Below, piece after piece: positions 50,550 through 60,512 of a DNA stretch of 64,000 bases. Source of the stretch: Alicyclobacillus suci (GTDB lineage: Bacteria; Bacillota; Bacilli; Alicyclobacillales; Alicyclobacillaceae); assembly GCF_017329615.1 (NCBI RefSeq), contig NZ_JAFMTW010000002.1, positions 1-64,000 of the forward strand. Reading direction: 5' to 3'. The notes under the pieces were generated by a model. That model was given only the letters and a program-made list of their open reading frames with translations, was not told the origin of the DNA and made no database searches. Position numbers and translations under genes: made by a program. How positions within the stretch are numbered: the first letter of the stretch is position 1; every line of letters begins with the position of its first letter.

Positions 50550-52241
50550 ATGACTGCCAGTATTCTTGCGGCTATTCAGATATTCTTCGCGATTGTGATA
50601 GGGCTCTACTTTTGGAACCTACTCAAATCGCAAAACCACAATAAACATGCAATAGAACGTGAATCTCGTAAAGAGTTGGACAAATTGCGAAAGATGCGCG
50701 CGATTTCATTGACGGTGCCACTTGCGGAGAAGACGCGTCCAGCGAGTATCGACGATATTATCGGTCAACGTGATGGGCTGAAGGCGTTACGGGCAGCTTT
50801 GTGTGGGCCAAATCCACAACATGTCATTGTCTATGGCCCGCCGGGCGTCGGAAAGACGGCAGCGGCCCGGGTGATTTTGGAGGAAGCGAAGAAAAGCCCG
50901 CAATCTCCATTTCGGCCAGAGGCGAAGTTTATAGAGTTGGACGCGACGACAGCACGGTTTGATGAACGGGGTATTGCTGATCCCCTGATTGGATCCGTCC
51001 ACGATCCTATTTATCAGGGTGCCGGCGCGATGGGCGTGGCTGGTATTCCGCAGCCGAAACCGGGTGCCGTGACGAAGGCACACGGTGGGGTGTTGTTTAT
51101 CGACGAAATTGGCGAATTGCACCCGATTCAGTTAAATAAGTTACTGAAGGTCCTCGAGGATAGGAAGGTGTTTCTTGAGAGTGCTTACTATAGCAGTGAA
51201 GATCAAAATATTCCGATGCACGTGCATGACATTTTTCAAAATGGCTTGCCCGCAGATTTTCGGTTAGTCGGTGCGACCACACGGTCACCGGAGGAATTGC
51301 CGCCAGCAATTCGATCTCGCTGCGTCGAAATTTTCTTCCGGCCATTATCGCAGTCGGAAATCTACGAAGTTGTCATGGGTGCTGCAGAAAAACTTGAAAT
51401 GCCGCTGGCGCCTGGCGTCGCTACAGAGATTACGCAATACGCGACAAACGGTCGCGATGCCGTGAACATTGTTCAGGTAGCAGGGAGTGTGGCATTGGCG
51501 GAAGGTCGACATGAAATCGGTCTGGAAGACGTCGAGTGGGTGATTCAATTTAGTCATATCAGTCCTCGGCCGGACAAAAAGATCGCCAGTGAACCACAGA
51601 TTGGCGTAGTCAATGGCTTGGCTGTCTATGGCCCGCAGATGGGATTGTTGCTGGAAATTGAAGTAACTGCGGAACGGGTAGAGGATGGGCGCGGACAACT
51701 CACCATCACGGGGTTGGTGGAAGAAGAGACGATAGGTGGCCGCGAGCGGAGTATGCGACGCAAAAGCATGGCCAAAGGGTCGCTCGATAACGTGTTGACG
51801 ACGCTCAAACGCGTTTTTAAATTAGATGCGGCGAACTATCATATTCACATCAATTTTCCGGGCGGCATGCCAGTGGACGGTCCGAGTGCTGGCGTTGCCA
51901 TGGCAGTGGCTATTTACTCAGCGATGGTCAAACGGCCCGTGCTGAATACGATTGCGATGACGGGGGAACTCTCAATCCGTGGTCTTGTTCGACCCGTCGG
52001 TGGCGTTCCAGCTAAGGTTACAGCGGCCGTTGAGGCGGGTGCGAATGTCATTCTCGTGCCAAAGGCCAACTGGCAGGAGACGTTCCGTCACATCGAAGGG
52101 GCGAAGGTCGTGCCAGTGGAACGCTTGGAGGATGCTCTGAAATTTGCACTGGTCGGCGGGATTGAAGAGGATTATCTCGTACCGACAAAAGATGTTCTGC
52201 CAGGCCAGGTAGGTGGGGGACTGACCTCAGCCCAGGGATGA
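50550..52241 (+). CDS. lonB: Forespore Lon-like protease LonB
   Basis: The 563-residue protein is a membrane-tethered Lon-type protease. An N-terminal hydrophobic segment (ILAAIQIFFAIVIGLYFW) is followed by an AAA+ module (Walker [14 protein letters not shown], Walker B GGVLFIDEIGEL) and a Lon protease domain with catalytic Ser in PVDGPSAGVAMA. The Lys partner is in the VPAKVTAAVEAGA region. The ATG at 50550 has GGGAGGGGA before it and matches the Bacillus LonB start. The frame extends 309 bases upstream through a terminator and is not used. It lies between a sigma-F-like promoter and lonA. Confidence 0.96.
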   Translation: MTASILAAIQIFFAIVIGLYFWNLLKSQNHNKHAIERESRKELDKLRKMRAISLTVPLAEKTRPASIDDIIGQRDGLKALRAALCGPNPQHVIVYGPPGVGKTAAARVILEEAKKSPQSPFRPEAKFIELDATTARFDERGIADPLIGSVHDPIYQGAGAMGVAGIPQPKPGAVTKAHGGVLFIDEIGELHPIQLNKLLKVLEDRKVFLESAYYSSEDQNIPMHVHDIFQNGLPADFRLVGATTRSPEELPPAIRSRCVEIFFRPLSQSEIYEVVMGAAEKLEMPLAPGVATEITQYATNGRDAVNIVQVAGSVALAEGRHEIGLEDVEWVIQFSHISPRPDKKIASEPQIGVVNGLAVYGPQMGLLLEIEVTAERVEDGRGQLTITGLVEEETIGGRERSMRRKSMAKGSLDNVLTTLKRVFKLDAANYHIHINFPGGMPVDGPSAGVAMAVAIYSAMVKRPVLNTIAMTGELSIRGLVRPVGGVPAKVTAAVEAGANVILVPKANWQETFRHIEGAKVVPVERLEDALKFALVGGIEEDYLVPTKDVLPGQVGGGLTSAQG

Positions 52242-52376
52242 TCTTCGATAGGGCGTGCGCACGATGGGTGCGGACGATGCGCCGAAGAAAAAGTGTGCGA
52301 GCAAATTAGACTTCGCGTTTTGCTTTCTGTACAATGAGACCAATCCACGGGGAGAGCGAAAACTGGAGGTGGGTAG

Positions 52377-54815
52377 ATGGCTTTAGAAGAAGAACGGAAG
52401 CCACTGGAACAACAAGGAACATACCCTCTACTGCCGTTGCGCGGTTTGCTAGTCTATCCCTCGATGGTGCTTCATTTTGACGTAGGGCGTCCGAAGTCCG
52501 TAAAGGCCTTGGAGCAGGCGATGGTCGACGACCATTTGATTGTTCTCGCGTCACAGGAAGACGGTCAGGTGGACGAGCCGCAAAAAGATGATTTGTATCA
52601 GGTCGGCACCTTGGCTCGAGTAAAGCAGATGATGAAGCTGCCAAACGGAACCATCCGCGTGTTGGTTGAGGGGCTTTCGCGCGCGCAGATTATAGACTTT
52701 GTCGAGGACGAAGAACTGTTTCGAGTAAACGTTACGTTGCACGAGGATGAAGGAGATCTCTCGCTGACGGCTGAGATGCAGGCAGCCATGCGGTCGGTCG
52801 CGCAACAATTTGAGCAGTATGTCAAATTGTCTCGCAAGTTAGATCAGGAGACGTACGCGGCGGTGGTGGACATTGACCATCCTGGTCGTTTTGCAGATAT
52901 GGTCGCGTCTCACCTTCCGCTGAAAATCCGCGAAAAGCAGGATATTCTAGAAGCGTTTGACGTGCAGCACCGACTCGAACGTCTGCTTCAGATTCTTTCG
53001 GACGAACGTGAAGTGCTGGAGTTGGAGCGACAAATTCATCAACGCGTGCGCAAGCAGATGGAGAAAACGCAAAAAGAGTATTACCTGCGTGAGCAGATGA
53101 AGGCGATTCAGCGGGAGCTTGGTGACAAAGAAGGACGGACTTCCGAGATTGAGGAACTGCGGGCCAAACTCGACGAGAAACAATTGCCGCCTGAGGTGCA
53201 CGAGAAAGTTGAGAAGGAAATCAGCCGACTTGAACGGATTCCCTCCGCTTCGGCGGAAGGTACGGTCGTGCGTACATATATTGATTGGCTCCTGGCATTA
53301 CCGTGGACGGAGCGAGCTGATTCGGTAGTCGATTTGGCGCGTGCTGAGCGGGTGCTTAATGAGGAGCACTATGGGTTGGAGAAAATCAAAGACCGGATAC
53401 TGGAGTTTATTGCTGTGCAGAAACTGGTCAACAAACAGTCCGGACCGATTATCTGCCTAGCTGGCCCTCCGGGTGTTGGGAAAACGTCGTTGGCGAGGTC
53501 AATCGCCACCTCGCTCAAACGCCCGTTCGTGCGCGTTTCGCTTGGTGGGGTGCGTGACGATGCGGAGATTCGCGGACACCGCAGGACCTACATTGGTGCG
53601 ATGCCCGGGCGTATTCTGCAGGGGATGAAGCAGGCTGGGGTCAAAAATCCGGTGTTTTTGCTCGATGAGATCGACAAAATGGCTAGCGATTTCCGGGGGG
53701 ATCCGGCAGCGGCCATGCTCGAGGTACTAGACCCTGAGCAAAATAACACGTTTTCTGATCACTACGTGGAAATTCCGTTTGACCTGTCGGATGTGATGTT
53801 CATCACGACGGCGAATAACCTTTATCAGATTCCGGGTCCGTTGCGTGATCGGATGGAAGTTATCCAGCTAGCAGGTTACACGGAGGACGAAAAACTGCAT
53901 ATTGCAAAACTGCACTTGTTGCCAAAGCAGCGGGAGGCGCACGCGCTCAAGGGTGACAAATTGCGTGTGTCAGACGATATCTTGTTGGAATTAATTCGCC
54001 ACTACACACGGGAAGCGGGTGTTCGTCAACTCAACCGTTTGATTGCGACAATTTGCCGCAAGTGCGCTCGGATTATCGCGGCGGGTGAGCAAAAGCGCAT
54101 TACCGTGACCATCGCGATGGTGCACGACTTTTTGGGGCCGCGCAAGTTTGAGTACGGGCGCGCGCAAGAGCAAGATGAGGTCGGTGTTGTCGCTGGTCTT
54201 GCGTGGACGGAGATGGGGGGCGACCTGCTCACGGTGGAAGTGTCGGTGGTACCGGGTAATGGCAAAGTGAAACTGACCGGTCAATTGGGTGACGTGATGA
54301 AGGAAAGTGCACAGACCGCTTTGTCGTACATCCGCTCTCGTGCGACCCAGTTGCATATTCCGGCCAATTTCCACGAGAAGGTTGATATTCACGTGCATGT
54401 GCCGGAAGGCGCGATTCCAAAGGATGGACCTTCGGCGGGCATTACGATGGCGACGGCGATTGCTTCAGCCTTGACAAACCGCCCAGTTCGTCACGACGTG
54501 GCGATGACTGGCGAAGTGACGTTGCGTGGTCGGGTACTGCCGATTGGCGGCTTGAAGGAAAAAAGTTTAGCTGCGCATCGCGCGGGCATTCGAACGATTA
54601 TTATTCCGCAAGGAAATGAGAAAGATCTATCAGACATTCCTGAGGTGGTTAGGGAACAAGTTCAGTTCAAACCTGTGTCGCACATGGATGCAGTGCTCGA
54701 CATCGCGCTTGGGAACGAAGCGACACTGGATGAACGCCATCCTTTACACACGGAAGCCTGGTTTGCAGATCTTTTTACGGAAGATAAATATTCTGGCGAG
54801 GGAACACACCAGTGA
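52377..54815 (+). CDS. lonA: ATP-dependent protease La (Lon)
   Basis: The 812-residue full-length Lon protease degrades damaged and regulatory proteins. It has an N-terminal substrate domain ([19 protein letters not shown]), a coiled-coil middle ([32 protein letters not shown]), AAA+ with Walker [18 protein letters not shown] and [13 protein letters not shown], and the serine-lysine protease domain ([26 protein letters not shown]). GGAGGTG lies before the ATG. Its stop overlaps the engB start by four bases. Confidence 0.98.
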   Translation: MALEEERKPLEQQGTYPLLPLRGLLVYPSMVLHFDVGRPKSVKALEQAMVDDHLIVLASQEDGQVDEPQKDDLYQVGTLARVKQMMKLPNGTIRVLVEGLSRAQIIDFVEDEELFRVNVTLHEDEGDLSLTAEMQAAMRSVAQQFEQYVKLSRKLDQETYAAVVDIDHPGRFADMVASHLPLKIREKQDILEAFDVQHRLERLLQILSDEREVLELERQIHQRVRKQMEKTQKEYYLREQMKAIQRELGDKEGRTSEIEELRAKLDEKQLPPEVHEKVEKEISRLERIPSASAEGTVVRTYIDWLLALPWTERADSVVDLARAERVLNEEHYGLEKIKDRILEFIAVQKLVNKQSGPIICLAGPPGVGKTSLARSIATSLKRPFVRVSLGGVRDDAEIRGHRRTYIGAMPGRILQGMKQAGVKNPVFLLDEIDKMASDFRGDPAAAMLEVLDPEQNNTFSDHYVEIPFDLSDVMFITTANNLYQIPGPLRDRMEVIQLAGYTEDEKLHIAKLHLLPKQREAHALKGDKLRVSDDILLELIRHYTREAGVRQLNRLIATICRKCARIIAAGEQKRITVTIAMVHDFLGPRKFEYGRAQEQDEVGVVAGLAWTEMGGDLLTVEVSVVPGNGKVKLTGQLGDVMKESAQTALSYIRSRATQLHIPANFHEKVDIHVHVPEGAIPKDGPSAGITMATAIASALTNRPVRHDVAMTGEVTLRGRVLPIGGLKEKSLAAHRAGIRTIIIPQGNEKDLSDIPEVVREQVQFKPVSHMDAVLDIALGNEATLDERHPLHTEAWFADLFTEDKYSGEGTHQ

Positions 54816-55417
54816 TTATTCACAGTTCGGAGTTTGAAATCAGCGCAGTCCGCCCCAGCCAATGGCCGGAGGGTGGGCTGCCTGAATTTGCGTTTATTGG
54901 GCGCAGTAATGTTGGAAAATCTACCTTGCTCAATCGGTTGTTAAACCGGAAAAATTTGGCGCGCGTATCTGCCCAGCCTGGGAAGACGCGACAAATTAAT
55001 TTTTATGTGATTAATGATTGCTTTCGGTTTGTGGACCTGCCTGGGTATGGTTATGCGTCGGTCAGCAAACGGGAAAGGTCGCAATTTGCGAGCATGATAG
55101 ACAAGTATCTGCTAGAACGCGAACCGCTGTGTAGAATTGTTCAACTGGTCGATATTCGGCATGAGCCGTCGAAGGACGATGTGGCGGTTCACCAAGGTCT
55201 GTGTGCGTTAGACGTACCACTGCTAGTTGTGGCCACGAAGATGGATAAAATTGGAAAGTCGCAGGTGGCTTCACATGTCAAGAAAATCCGACAGACGCTG
55301 CAATCGGGCGTTGAAATCTATCCCGTCTCTGCAGAAAAGAGATTAGGTTTGGACGAGCTCTGGACGGTCTTTGAGGCGGATATGGCACCTTGGTTTGAAG
55401 ATGAGGAACTGACATAG
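54812..55417 (+). CDS. engB: Ribosome biogenesis GTPase YsxC/EngB
   Basis: The 201-residue GTPase acts in late 50S assembly. G1 is [17 protein letters not shown]2 is in [10 protein letters not shown]3 is [13 protein letters not shown] and G4 [10 protein letters not shown]. The GTG start overlaps the lonA stop (translational coupling), as in Bacillus lonA-ysxC. Confidence 0.96.
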   Translation: MIIHSSEFEISAVRPSQWPEGGLPEFAFIGRSNVGKSTLLNRLLNRKNLARVSAQPGKTRQINFYVINDCFRFVDLPGYGYASVSKRERSQFASMIDKYLLEREPLCRIVQLVDIRHEPSKDDVAVHQGLCALDVPLLVVATKMDKIGKSQVASHVKKIRQTLQSGVEIYPVSAEKRLGLDELWTVFEADMAPWFEDEELT

Positions 55418-55445
55418 AGCGTTCACAACCTTTACCTTGTGAAGA

Positions 55446-55474
55446 ATGACCTCACTTTTTGTCAGTGCTATAAT
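55446..55474 (+). promoter_or_regulatory. Sigma-A promoter candidate of the hem operon
   Basis: ATGACC, a 17-base spacer and a perfect TATAAT, about 31 bases before the hemA ATG. The hem genes that follow are closely packed. Confidence 0.6.
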
Positions 55475-55504
55475 ATCGAGGTGAGTAGAAAGGGGGACCT
55501 GACA

Positions 55505-56908
55505 ATGCACATCGTGGTACTCGGCATGAATCACAAGACGGCCAGTGTCGAACTGCGTGAGCGCGTGAGCTTGAGTCAAGATGCGCTGGAGCGGTTGCTG
55601 GCGGATTTGCGTGATTCTCGCACCGTGATGGAGAGCGTTGTTCTGTCTACCTGTAATCGCACCGAGTTATACGCACTCGTGAATAGTATCCGAGCTGGGC
55701 AGGATTACTTACTGACGCGATTTACTGGCATGATCTGTCTCGATAGATCTGTTGTGGAATCATCAACCTATTTTATTCAAGGGGAACAGGCGGTTGCGCA
55801 CGCGATGCGCGTCGCTTCCGGATTGGACTCTGTTGTGGTTGGGGAAACGCAAATCCTCGGCCAGATGCGAAATGCTTTTCAGATTGCTTTTGAAGCGGGC
55901 AACACGGGTGCTATGTTTAACCGGTTGTTCCGAGAAGTCATTCATGTGGGCAAGCGGGCGCAGTCAGAGACGACGATTGGACAAAATCCAGTGTCTGTCA
56001 GCTATGCGGCAGTTCAGTTGGCCAACAAATTTTTTGGAGATATGAGCGGTCGCAAGGCACTGGTTGTCGGCGCGGGGCACATGGGCGAATTGGCGTTGCA
56101 ACATCTTCACGCGCTGGGATTCAAGCAGTTGTATGTTGCCAACCGGACAATGGCACGGGCGCAATCCGTCGCGCAGGCAGTGGGGGCGATAGCCATTGAC
56201 CTCGCGAATGTGACAGATGTACTGTCCGATGTGGACGTCGTTTTATCGGCCACCGGAGCACCGGGCTATACACTCGTTGCGAAAGATATCGCGAAGGCGT
56301 TAAAGGCCCGCAAGCATCAACCGATGGTGCTGCTCGACATCGCGGTGCCCCGGGATCTTGATCCAGAGATCGCAAATTTGCCGGGTGTGTACCTTTACGA
56401 CGTCGATGATCTCGACGGTGTGATAGAGGCGAATATTCAGGAGCGCGAGCGGCAGTCTGTCGTGGTCGAGTCGATGATTCGGGAGTCGGTTGAGGCGTTT
56501 TCCAACTGGCTGACGGAACAAGAGGTCGTTCCACTGATTGCGGCGCTCAGGGCAAAGGGCGAGTCCATTCAACAGCAAGTGATGGAGAGTTTGGCGAGAA
56601 AACTGCCAAATTTGACGGAACGCGATCGCAAAGTGTTAAACAAGCACACTATGAGCATTGTCAACCAGTTGCTCAGAGATCCGATTCAAAATATGAAAGA
56701 GTTGGCGATGGCGTCTGGGGATGCGGAGTACATCAGTTTGTTTGCGCAGTTGTTTGGTGTGGACGAAGCCGCTATTGCGTCGCAGAGTTCCATGGCAGCG
56801 CGGCATTTGTCGGCGGAGGCTACATTCGTCGAGCTGTTCCAACGCATGCGTGGCGAGGCGCGGCGCATGACGGAAGACAACCGGGTGTTGCACCCTGTTC
56901 TTCGGTGA
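55505..56908 (+). CDS. hemA: Glutamyl-tRNA reductase
   Basis: First step of C5 heme synthesis: reduces glutamyl-tRNA to glutamate-1-semialdehyde with NADPH. The 467-residue protein begins MHIVVLGMNHKTASVELRE. The catalytic Cys is in LSTCNRTELYA, then VVGETQILGQMRNAF, and the NADPH domain has LVVGAGHMGELAL. A C-terminal dimerisation helix follows (about 320-420). AAGGGGG lies before the ATG. It opens the conserved hemAXCDBL operon. Confidence 0.97.
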   Translation: MHIVVLGMNHKTASVELRERVSLSQDALERLLADLRDSRTVMESVVLSTCNRTELYALVNSIRAGQDYLLTRFTGMICLDRSVVESSTYFIQGEQAVAHAMRVASGLDSVVVGETQILGQMRNAFQIAFEAGNTGAMFNRLFREVIHVGKRAQSETTIGQNPVSVSYAAVQLANKFFGDMSGRKALVVGAGHMGELALQHLHALGFKQLYVANRTMARAQSVAQAVGAIAIDLANVTDVLSDVDVVLSATGAPGYTLVAKDIAKALKARKHQPMVLLDIAVPRDLDPEIANLPGVYLYDVDDLDGVIEANIQERERQSVVVESMIRESVEAFSNWLTEQEVVPLIAALRAKGESIQQQVMESLARKLPNLTERDRKVLNKHTMSIVNQLLRDPIQNMKELAMASGDAEYISLFAQLFGVDEAAIASQSSMAARHLSAEATFVELFQRMRGEARRMTEDNRVLHPVLR

Positions 56909-56914
56909 TGGCTG

Positions 56915-57733
56915 GTGTGGACGCGCCTCTTGTACGATGCCGCGATTGTTTCGTATGCCGTCAGTTTAACGCTTTTTTTCAGCGACGTGCTGCAACCGCG
57001 CCGGGCGTTTAATCGGTCGGCTGTGCTGTTGCTGTTCGTCGCTTTCTTGTCGACGACAGGGCTCTTGTTTATACGCTTTCGCATACTTCACGCGTTTCCA
57101 GCATATACGCGCTCCGATACGATGTTGTTCATCGCGTGGATTATGCTGGTGACGACATTGGTGCTCGATACGTTTTTTCGGATTGGGCTCGTGTTGTTTT
57201 TTGCAAATGTAGTGGGTTTCTTTATTTTCTTATTTGCGGGCTATCGCCAGGGGTCCGATATGTTGCGTTGGTTTCCCAACCAGGATCTCCTGCTCTTACA
57301 CATCGTATTGGCGACGCTCAGCGAAGCTGCACTCGCATTTTCATTTGCGTTTGCCGTGATGCACTTGTTACAGGAGAGCAATCTTCGCTACAAGCGCTGG
57401 AACCGTTGGTTTCTACTCCTGCCGTCGCTGTCTAAGATTGATAGTTTATGCCTCTTGACGACGGCAATTGGGTTCTTTTTGTTGTTTGCAGCGATGGCCA
57501 TCGGTGACGTGTGGGGGAAGCTCGTGTTACATCAATGGCTTGTGTGGTCCGCCAAACCGATTGCGACCATCATCGTTTGGGTCATGTATGGCGTATTTCT
57601 CGGTTTGCGCGTTCGCCGTTCGGGCACGACACGAGGCATGATGATTTATCAGGTGGCATGTTTTGTCGCGACGCTGGTCAACTTAGGTGCGATTGGCCAC
57701 CTATTGCCGCTACACCAACCGGTGTCACCGTAA
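56915..57733 (+). CDS. hemX: HemX, CcsA-like membrane protein
   Basis: The 272-residue protein has about eight membrane segments and belongs to the CcsA/ResC-type cytochrome-assembly superfamily. In Bacillus, HemX lowers the amount of glutamyl-tRNA reductase. The characteristic CcsA tryptophan-rich WGxxW motif is only partly present (GDVWGKLVLHQWLVW). It starts six bases after hemA, supporting co-translation and a role in tuning it. Confidence 0.85.
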   Translation: MWTRLLYDAAIVSYAVSLTLFFSDVLQPRRAFNRSAVLLLFVAFLSTTGLLFIRFRILHAFPAYTRSDTMLFIAWIMLVTTLVLDTFFRIGLVLFFANVVGFFIFLFAGYRQGSDMLRWFPNQDLLLLHIVLATLSEAALAFSFAFAVMHLLQESNLRYKRWNRWFLLLPSLSKIDSLCLLTTAIGFFLLFAAMAIGDVWGKLVLHQWLVWSAKPIATIIVWVMYGVFLGLRVRRSGTTRGMMIYQVACFVATLVNLGAIGHLLPLHQPVSP

Positions 57734-57748
57734 AGTGAGGGAGTTTTG

Positions 57749-58669
57749 ATGAGACGTATACGCGTGGCGTCACGCCGCAGTCAGTTGGCGATGACGCAGA
57801 CAAACTGGGTGATTGACGCGCTTCGCGCCCGGCGCCCTGATTGGACATTTGAAATTGTCCCTATTACGACAAAAGGGGACGAGATTCTCAATGTAACCCT
57901 TTCGAAAGTCGGTGGCAAGGGGTTGTTTGTCTCCGAGATTGAAGCCGTGCTCACCTCGCACCAGGCCGATCTCGCTGTACATAGCTTAAAAGACGTTCCT
58001 TACGAACTCGCCGACGGGCTTGTGTTGGCGGGGATTCCGCAACGCGAAGATCCGCGTGATGCACTGGTGTCAAGCGACGGGCAGACACTGTCTGATTTGC
58101 CGACGGGCGCGATTGTCGGCACATCCAGCCTTCGCCGGATGGCTCTGCTAAAGAATTTACGACCAGATTTACATGTTGAGCCATTGCGCGGCAATATCGA
58201 CTCGCGCCTCAGGCGCGCGGAGCGAGGGGAATTTGCGGCAATTATCTTGGCGGCGGCAGGACTTGTGCGCATGGGTTGGCAGAACAGGGTGAGTGAATTT
58301 TTACAACCGGACGATTTTATACCGGCCATTGGACAAGGTGTTCTTGGGGTGGAGTGTCGGGAGAGCGACGCGGAGCTCGTTGAGGAATTGAAGGCGTGGA
58401 CTGACGTCCCGACTGCCTTGTGTGCGCAAGCGGAGCGAACGCTTTTGACGACGCTTCAGGGGAGTTGCCAAGTACCGATTGCGGGCTATGCGCAGCTGGA
58501 CCAGGACGGCATCATCACTTTGACTGGCTTTGTCGCGGCTCCGGATGGAAGCAAAAGTTTGCGCGAGCAGGCGAGCGGGCGCGATGCCGTAGCAGTCGGG
58601 AAAACGGTCGCCGAGGCGTTACTCGCGCGGGGTGCAGACGAGTACTTGCGAAGCGCACAAGGGGAATAG
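57749..58669 (+). CDS. hemC: Hydroxymethylbilane synthase (porphobilinogen deaminase)
   Basis: Polymerises four porphobilinogen units into hydroxymethylbilane. The 306-residue protein shows VASRRSQLAMTQT, the catalytic Asp in KDVPYELADG, GTSSLRR, RGNIDSRL and the dipyrromethane-cofactor Cys in LQGSCQVPIAGYA. GAGGGAG precedes the ATG at 57749. Confidence 0.96.
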   Translation: MRRIRVASRRSQLAMTQTNWVIDALRARRPDWTFEIVPITTKGDEILNVTLSKVGGKGLFVSEIEAVLTSHQADLAVHSLKDVPYELADGLVLAGIPQREDPRDALVSSDGQTLSDLPTGAIVGTSSLRRMALLKNLRPDLHVEPLRGNIDSRLRRAERGEFAAIILAAAGLVRMGWQNRVSEFLQPDDFIPAIGQGVLGVECRESDAELVEELKAWTDVPTALCAQAERTLLTTLQGSCQVPIAGYAQLDQDGIITLTGFVAAPDGSKSLREQASGRDAVAVGKTVAEALLARGADEYLRSAQGE

Positions 58670-58674
58670 CTGGC

Positions 58675-59442
58675 ATGAATTCGACAGTGGTCATTACCCA
58701 GTCCGGAGATAGGGGCCGAAGTTTGGTTGACCGTCTCACAGGACTGGGTGTTTGTGCGATTCATTGGCCACTGGTTAAAACAGTGGTCTACAGCGATTCG
58801 GACATCGCGCGTCAATGTCGCTGTTTGCCAGAGCAGGTAGACGGCATTCTGGTCACGTCACTGACGGCGGCACGCGTGTTGGCAAAACAGTATCCATCGA
58901 GGGATTGGCGATGGGGACAAGCGGTTTGTTATTGTATAGGAGAGGCGACGGCGACGCCGCTCCGGGATATCGGGGTTCGCTGTGTCGTCTACCCGCAGGT
59001 TCGGGATGCGAGTGACCTGGCGCACGCGATACTTTCCGAGTGGCCCAATGGTGGCAAGACATTTGTTTTCGCGCGAGGTGTTCAGGCGAGACGAGTGTTA
59101 GTGGCGGCGCTTCGTGACGGCGGACACAAGGTGTTTGAGCTCGAAGTCTACGACACGGTCCCAACGCCTGTCGAACAATTGCCAAGGCTGCCTGTCAATC
59201 GCGCATTGGTTTGGGTTTTATTTAGTCCGTCAGGTGTTTCCTCGCTGTTGCAATCGGTCGCTCATATCCGAGCGGACGTGCAACAGGGGAGGAGTGCGGT
59301 TGTCGCATTTGGCCGGACAACGGCGTCTGCTCTTGATTCGGCAGGCATTCCTGTAGCGTTGATGCCGACTGAGCTGACACATGACGGTTTAATCGATACA
59401 CTTTTGCAATTTTTGAAGGAGGAAGAGGAATATGGAATTTGA
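58675..59442 (+). CDS. hemD: Uroporphyrinogen-III synthase
   Basis: Closes hydroxymethylbilane to uroporphyrinogen III with ring-D inversion. The 255-residue protein is weakly conserved, as usual for HemD. Visible are two alpha/beta domains, with VDGILVTSLTAARVL and the C-terminal WVLFSPSGVSSLL, VVAFGRTTASALDSAGI. The ATG at 58675 has AAGGGG upstream. It overlaps hemB by 11 bases. The frame is open far upstream inside hemC, but that part is shadow. Confidence 0.9.
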   Translation: MNSTVVITQSGDRGRSLVDRLTGLGVCAIHWPLVKTVVYSDSDIARQCRCLPEQVDGILVTSLTAARVLAKQYPSRDWRWGQAVCYCIGEATATPLRDIGVRCVVYPQVRDASDLAHAILSEWPNGGKTFVFARGVQARRVLVAALRDGGHKVFELEVYDTVPTPVEQLPRLPVNRALVWVLFSPSGVSSLLQSVAHIRADVQQGRSAVVAFGRTTASALDSAGIPVALMPTELTHDGLIDTLLQFLKEEEEYGI

Positions 59443-60409
59443 ACGGCATCGGCGGTTGCGGGCAACCAGCGGCATACGAAATCTGGTTCGGGAGAACCAT
59501 GTGACGGTCAATGATTTAGTGTATCCGATGTTTGTGGAGGAAGGGTTGTCTGGTACCAGCGAGATCAGTGCGATGCCGGGTGTCATGCATTATGGTATCG
59601 ACGCGTTCCGTCGGGAGATTCACCGCCTATCTGAACTCGGAATCCCTGGCATCATTATTTTTGGCGTTCCGTCGGAGAAGGATGAAATGGCGTCATCGGC
59701 TTATGCGCCAAAAGGTGTCGTCCAGGAAGCCGTTCGCGCCGCGAAGGCGGAGAATCCGGATTTGGTCGTCATGACGGATGTCTGTCTTTGCCAATATAGC
59801 TCGACTGGACATTGCGGCATCGTTCGCAATGGCAAAATCGTCAACGACGATTCGTTGACCTTGATTGCGAAGACCGCCTTGTCCCATGCCGAGGCTGGTG
59901 CTGACATCGTGGCGCCGTCTGATATGATGGACGGTCGGGTCGCGCGAATTCGCGAAGTGCTCGACGAAAATAAATTTGAAGATGTATCCATTTTCTCGTA
60001 CGCAGTGAAGTATGCGAGCGCGTTTTACGGACCGTTCCGCGAAGCGGCACATTCGACCCCTTCGTTTGGCGACCGCAAGTCGTACCAGATGGATCCCGCC
60101 AATGTCCGCGAAGCAATGCGTGAAGCGGCCTCGGATATCGCTGAAGGTGCCGATATCCTGATGGTCAAGCCGGCGCTTTCGTACATGGACGTCATGCAGC
60201 AAATCCGCGACGCCTACGACCTGCCGATTGGTACGTACAACGTTAGTGCGGAGTACAGCATGGTCAAAGCTGCCGCGATGCAGGGATGGATTGACGAGCG
60301 GGCGATTGTCATGGAAATGATGACTTCGTTTAAACGAGCCGGTGCGGATATCATTCTGACGTATCACGCGCCGGATGTGGCCCGTTGGCTGAAGGAAGAA
60401 AATCGCTAA
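59432..60409 (+). CDS. hemB: Delta-aminolevulinic acid dehydratase
   Basis: Condenses two 5-aminolevulinate molecules to porphobilinogen. The 325-residue protein carries a zinc-site Cys triad (DVCLCQYSSTGHCG) and both Schiff-base lysines in FSYAVKYASAFYGPFREA and LMVKPALSYMDV. AAGGAGGAAG lies within the end of hemD before the ATG. The Cys triad suggests the zinc-dependent form. Confidence 0.97.
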   Translation: MEFERHRRLRATSGIRNLVRENHVTVNDLVYPMFVEEGLSGTSEISAMPGVMHYGIDAFRREIHRLSELGIPGIIIFGVPSEKDEMASSAYAPKGVVQEAVRAAKAENPDLVVMTDVCLCQYSSTGHCGIVRNGKIVNDDSLTLIAKTALSHAEAGADIVAPSDMMDGRVARIREVLDENKFEDVSIFSYAVKYASAFYGPFREAAHSTPSFGDRKSYQMDPANVREAMREAASDIAEGADILMVKPALSYMDVMQQIRDAYDLPIGTYNVSAEYSMVKAAAMQGWIDERAIVMEMMTSFKRAGADIILTYHAPDVARWLKEENR

Positions 60410-60512
60410 GCATCGGTCCGACCGAGGTCGCCGCGACCATGGATTCGTGCGCGCTCCTCGGACAGACGCTGATCTAGTGAGGCGTAGAATCTACAGGGAG
60501 CGTGATGAGACA

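Noticed and set aside
58420-58674. Upstream extension of hemD
   Set aside because: It lies wholly inside hemC in another frame; ATG 58675 has its own ribosome site.
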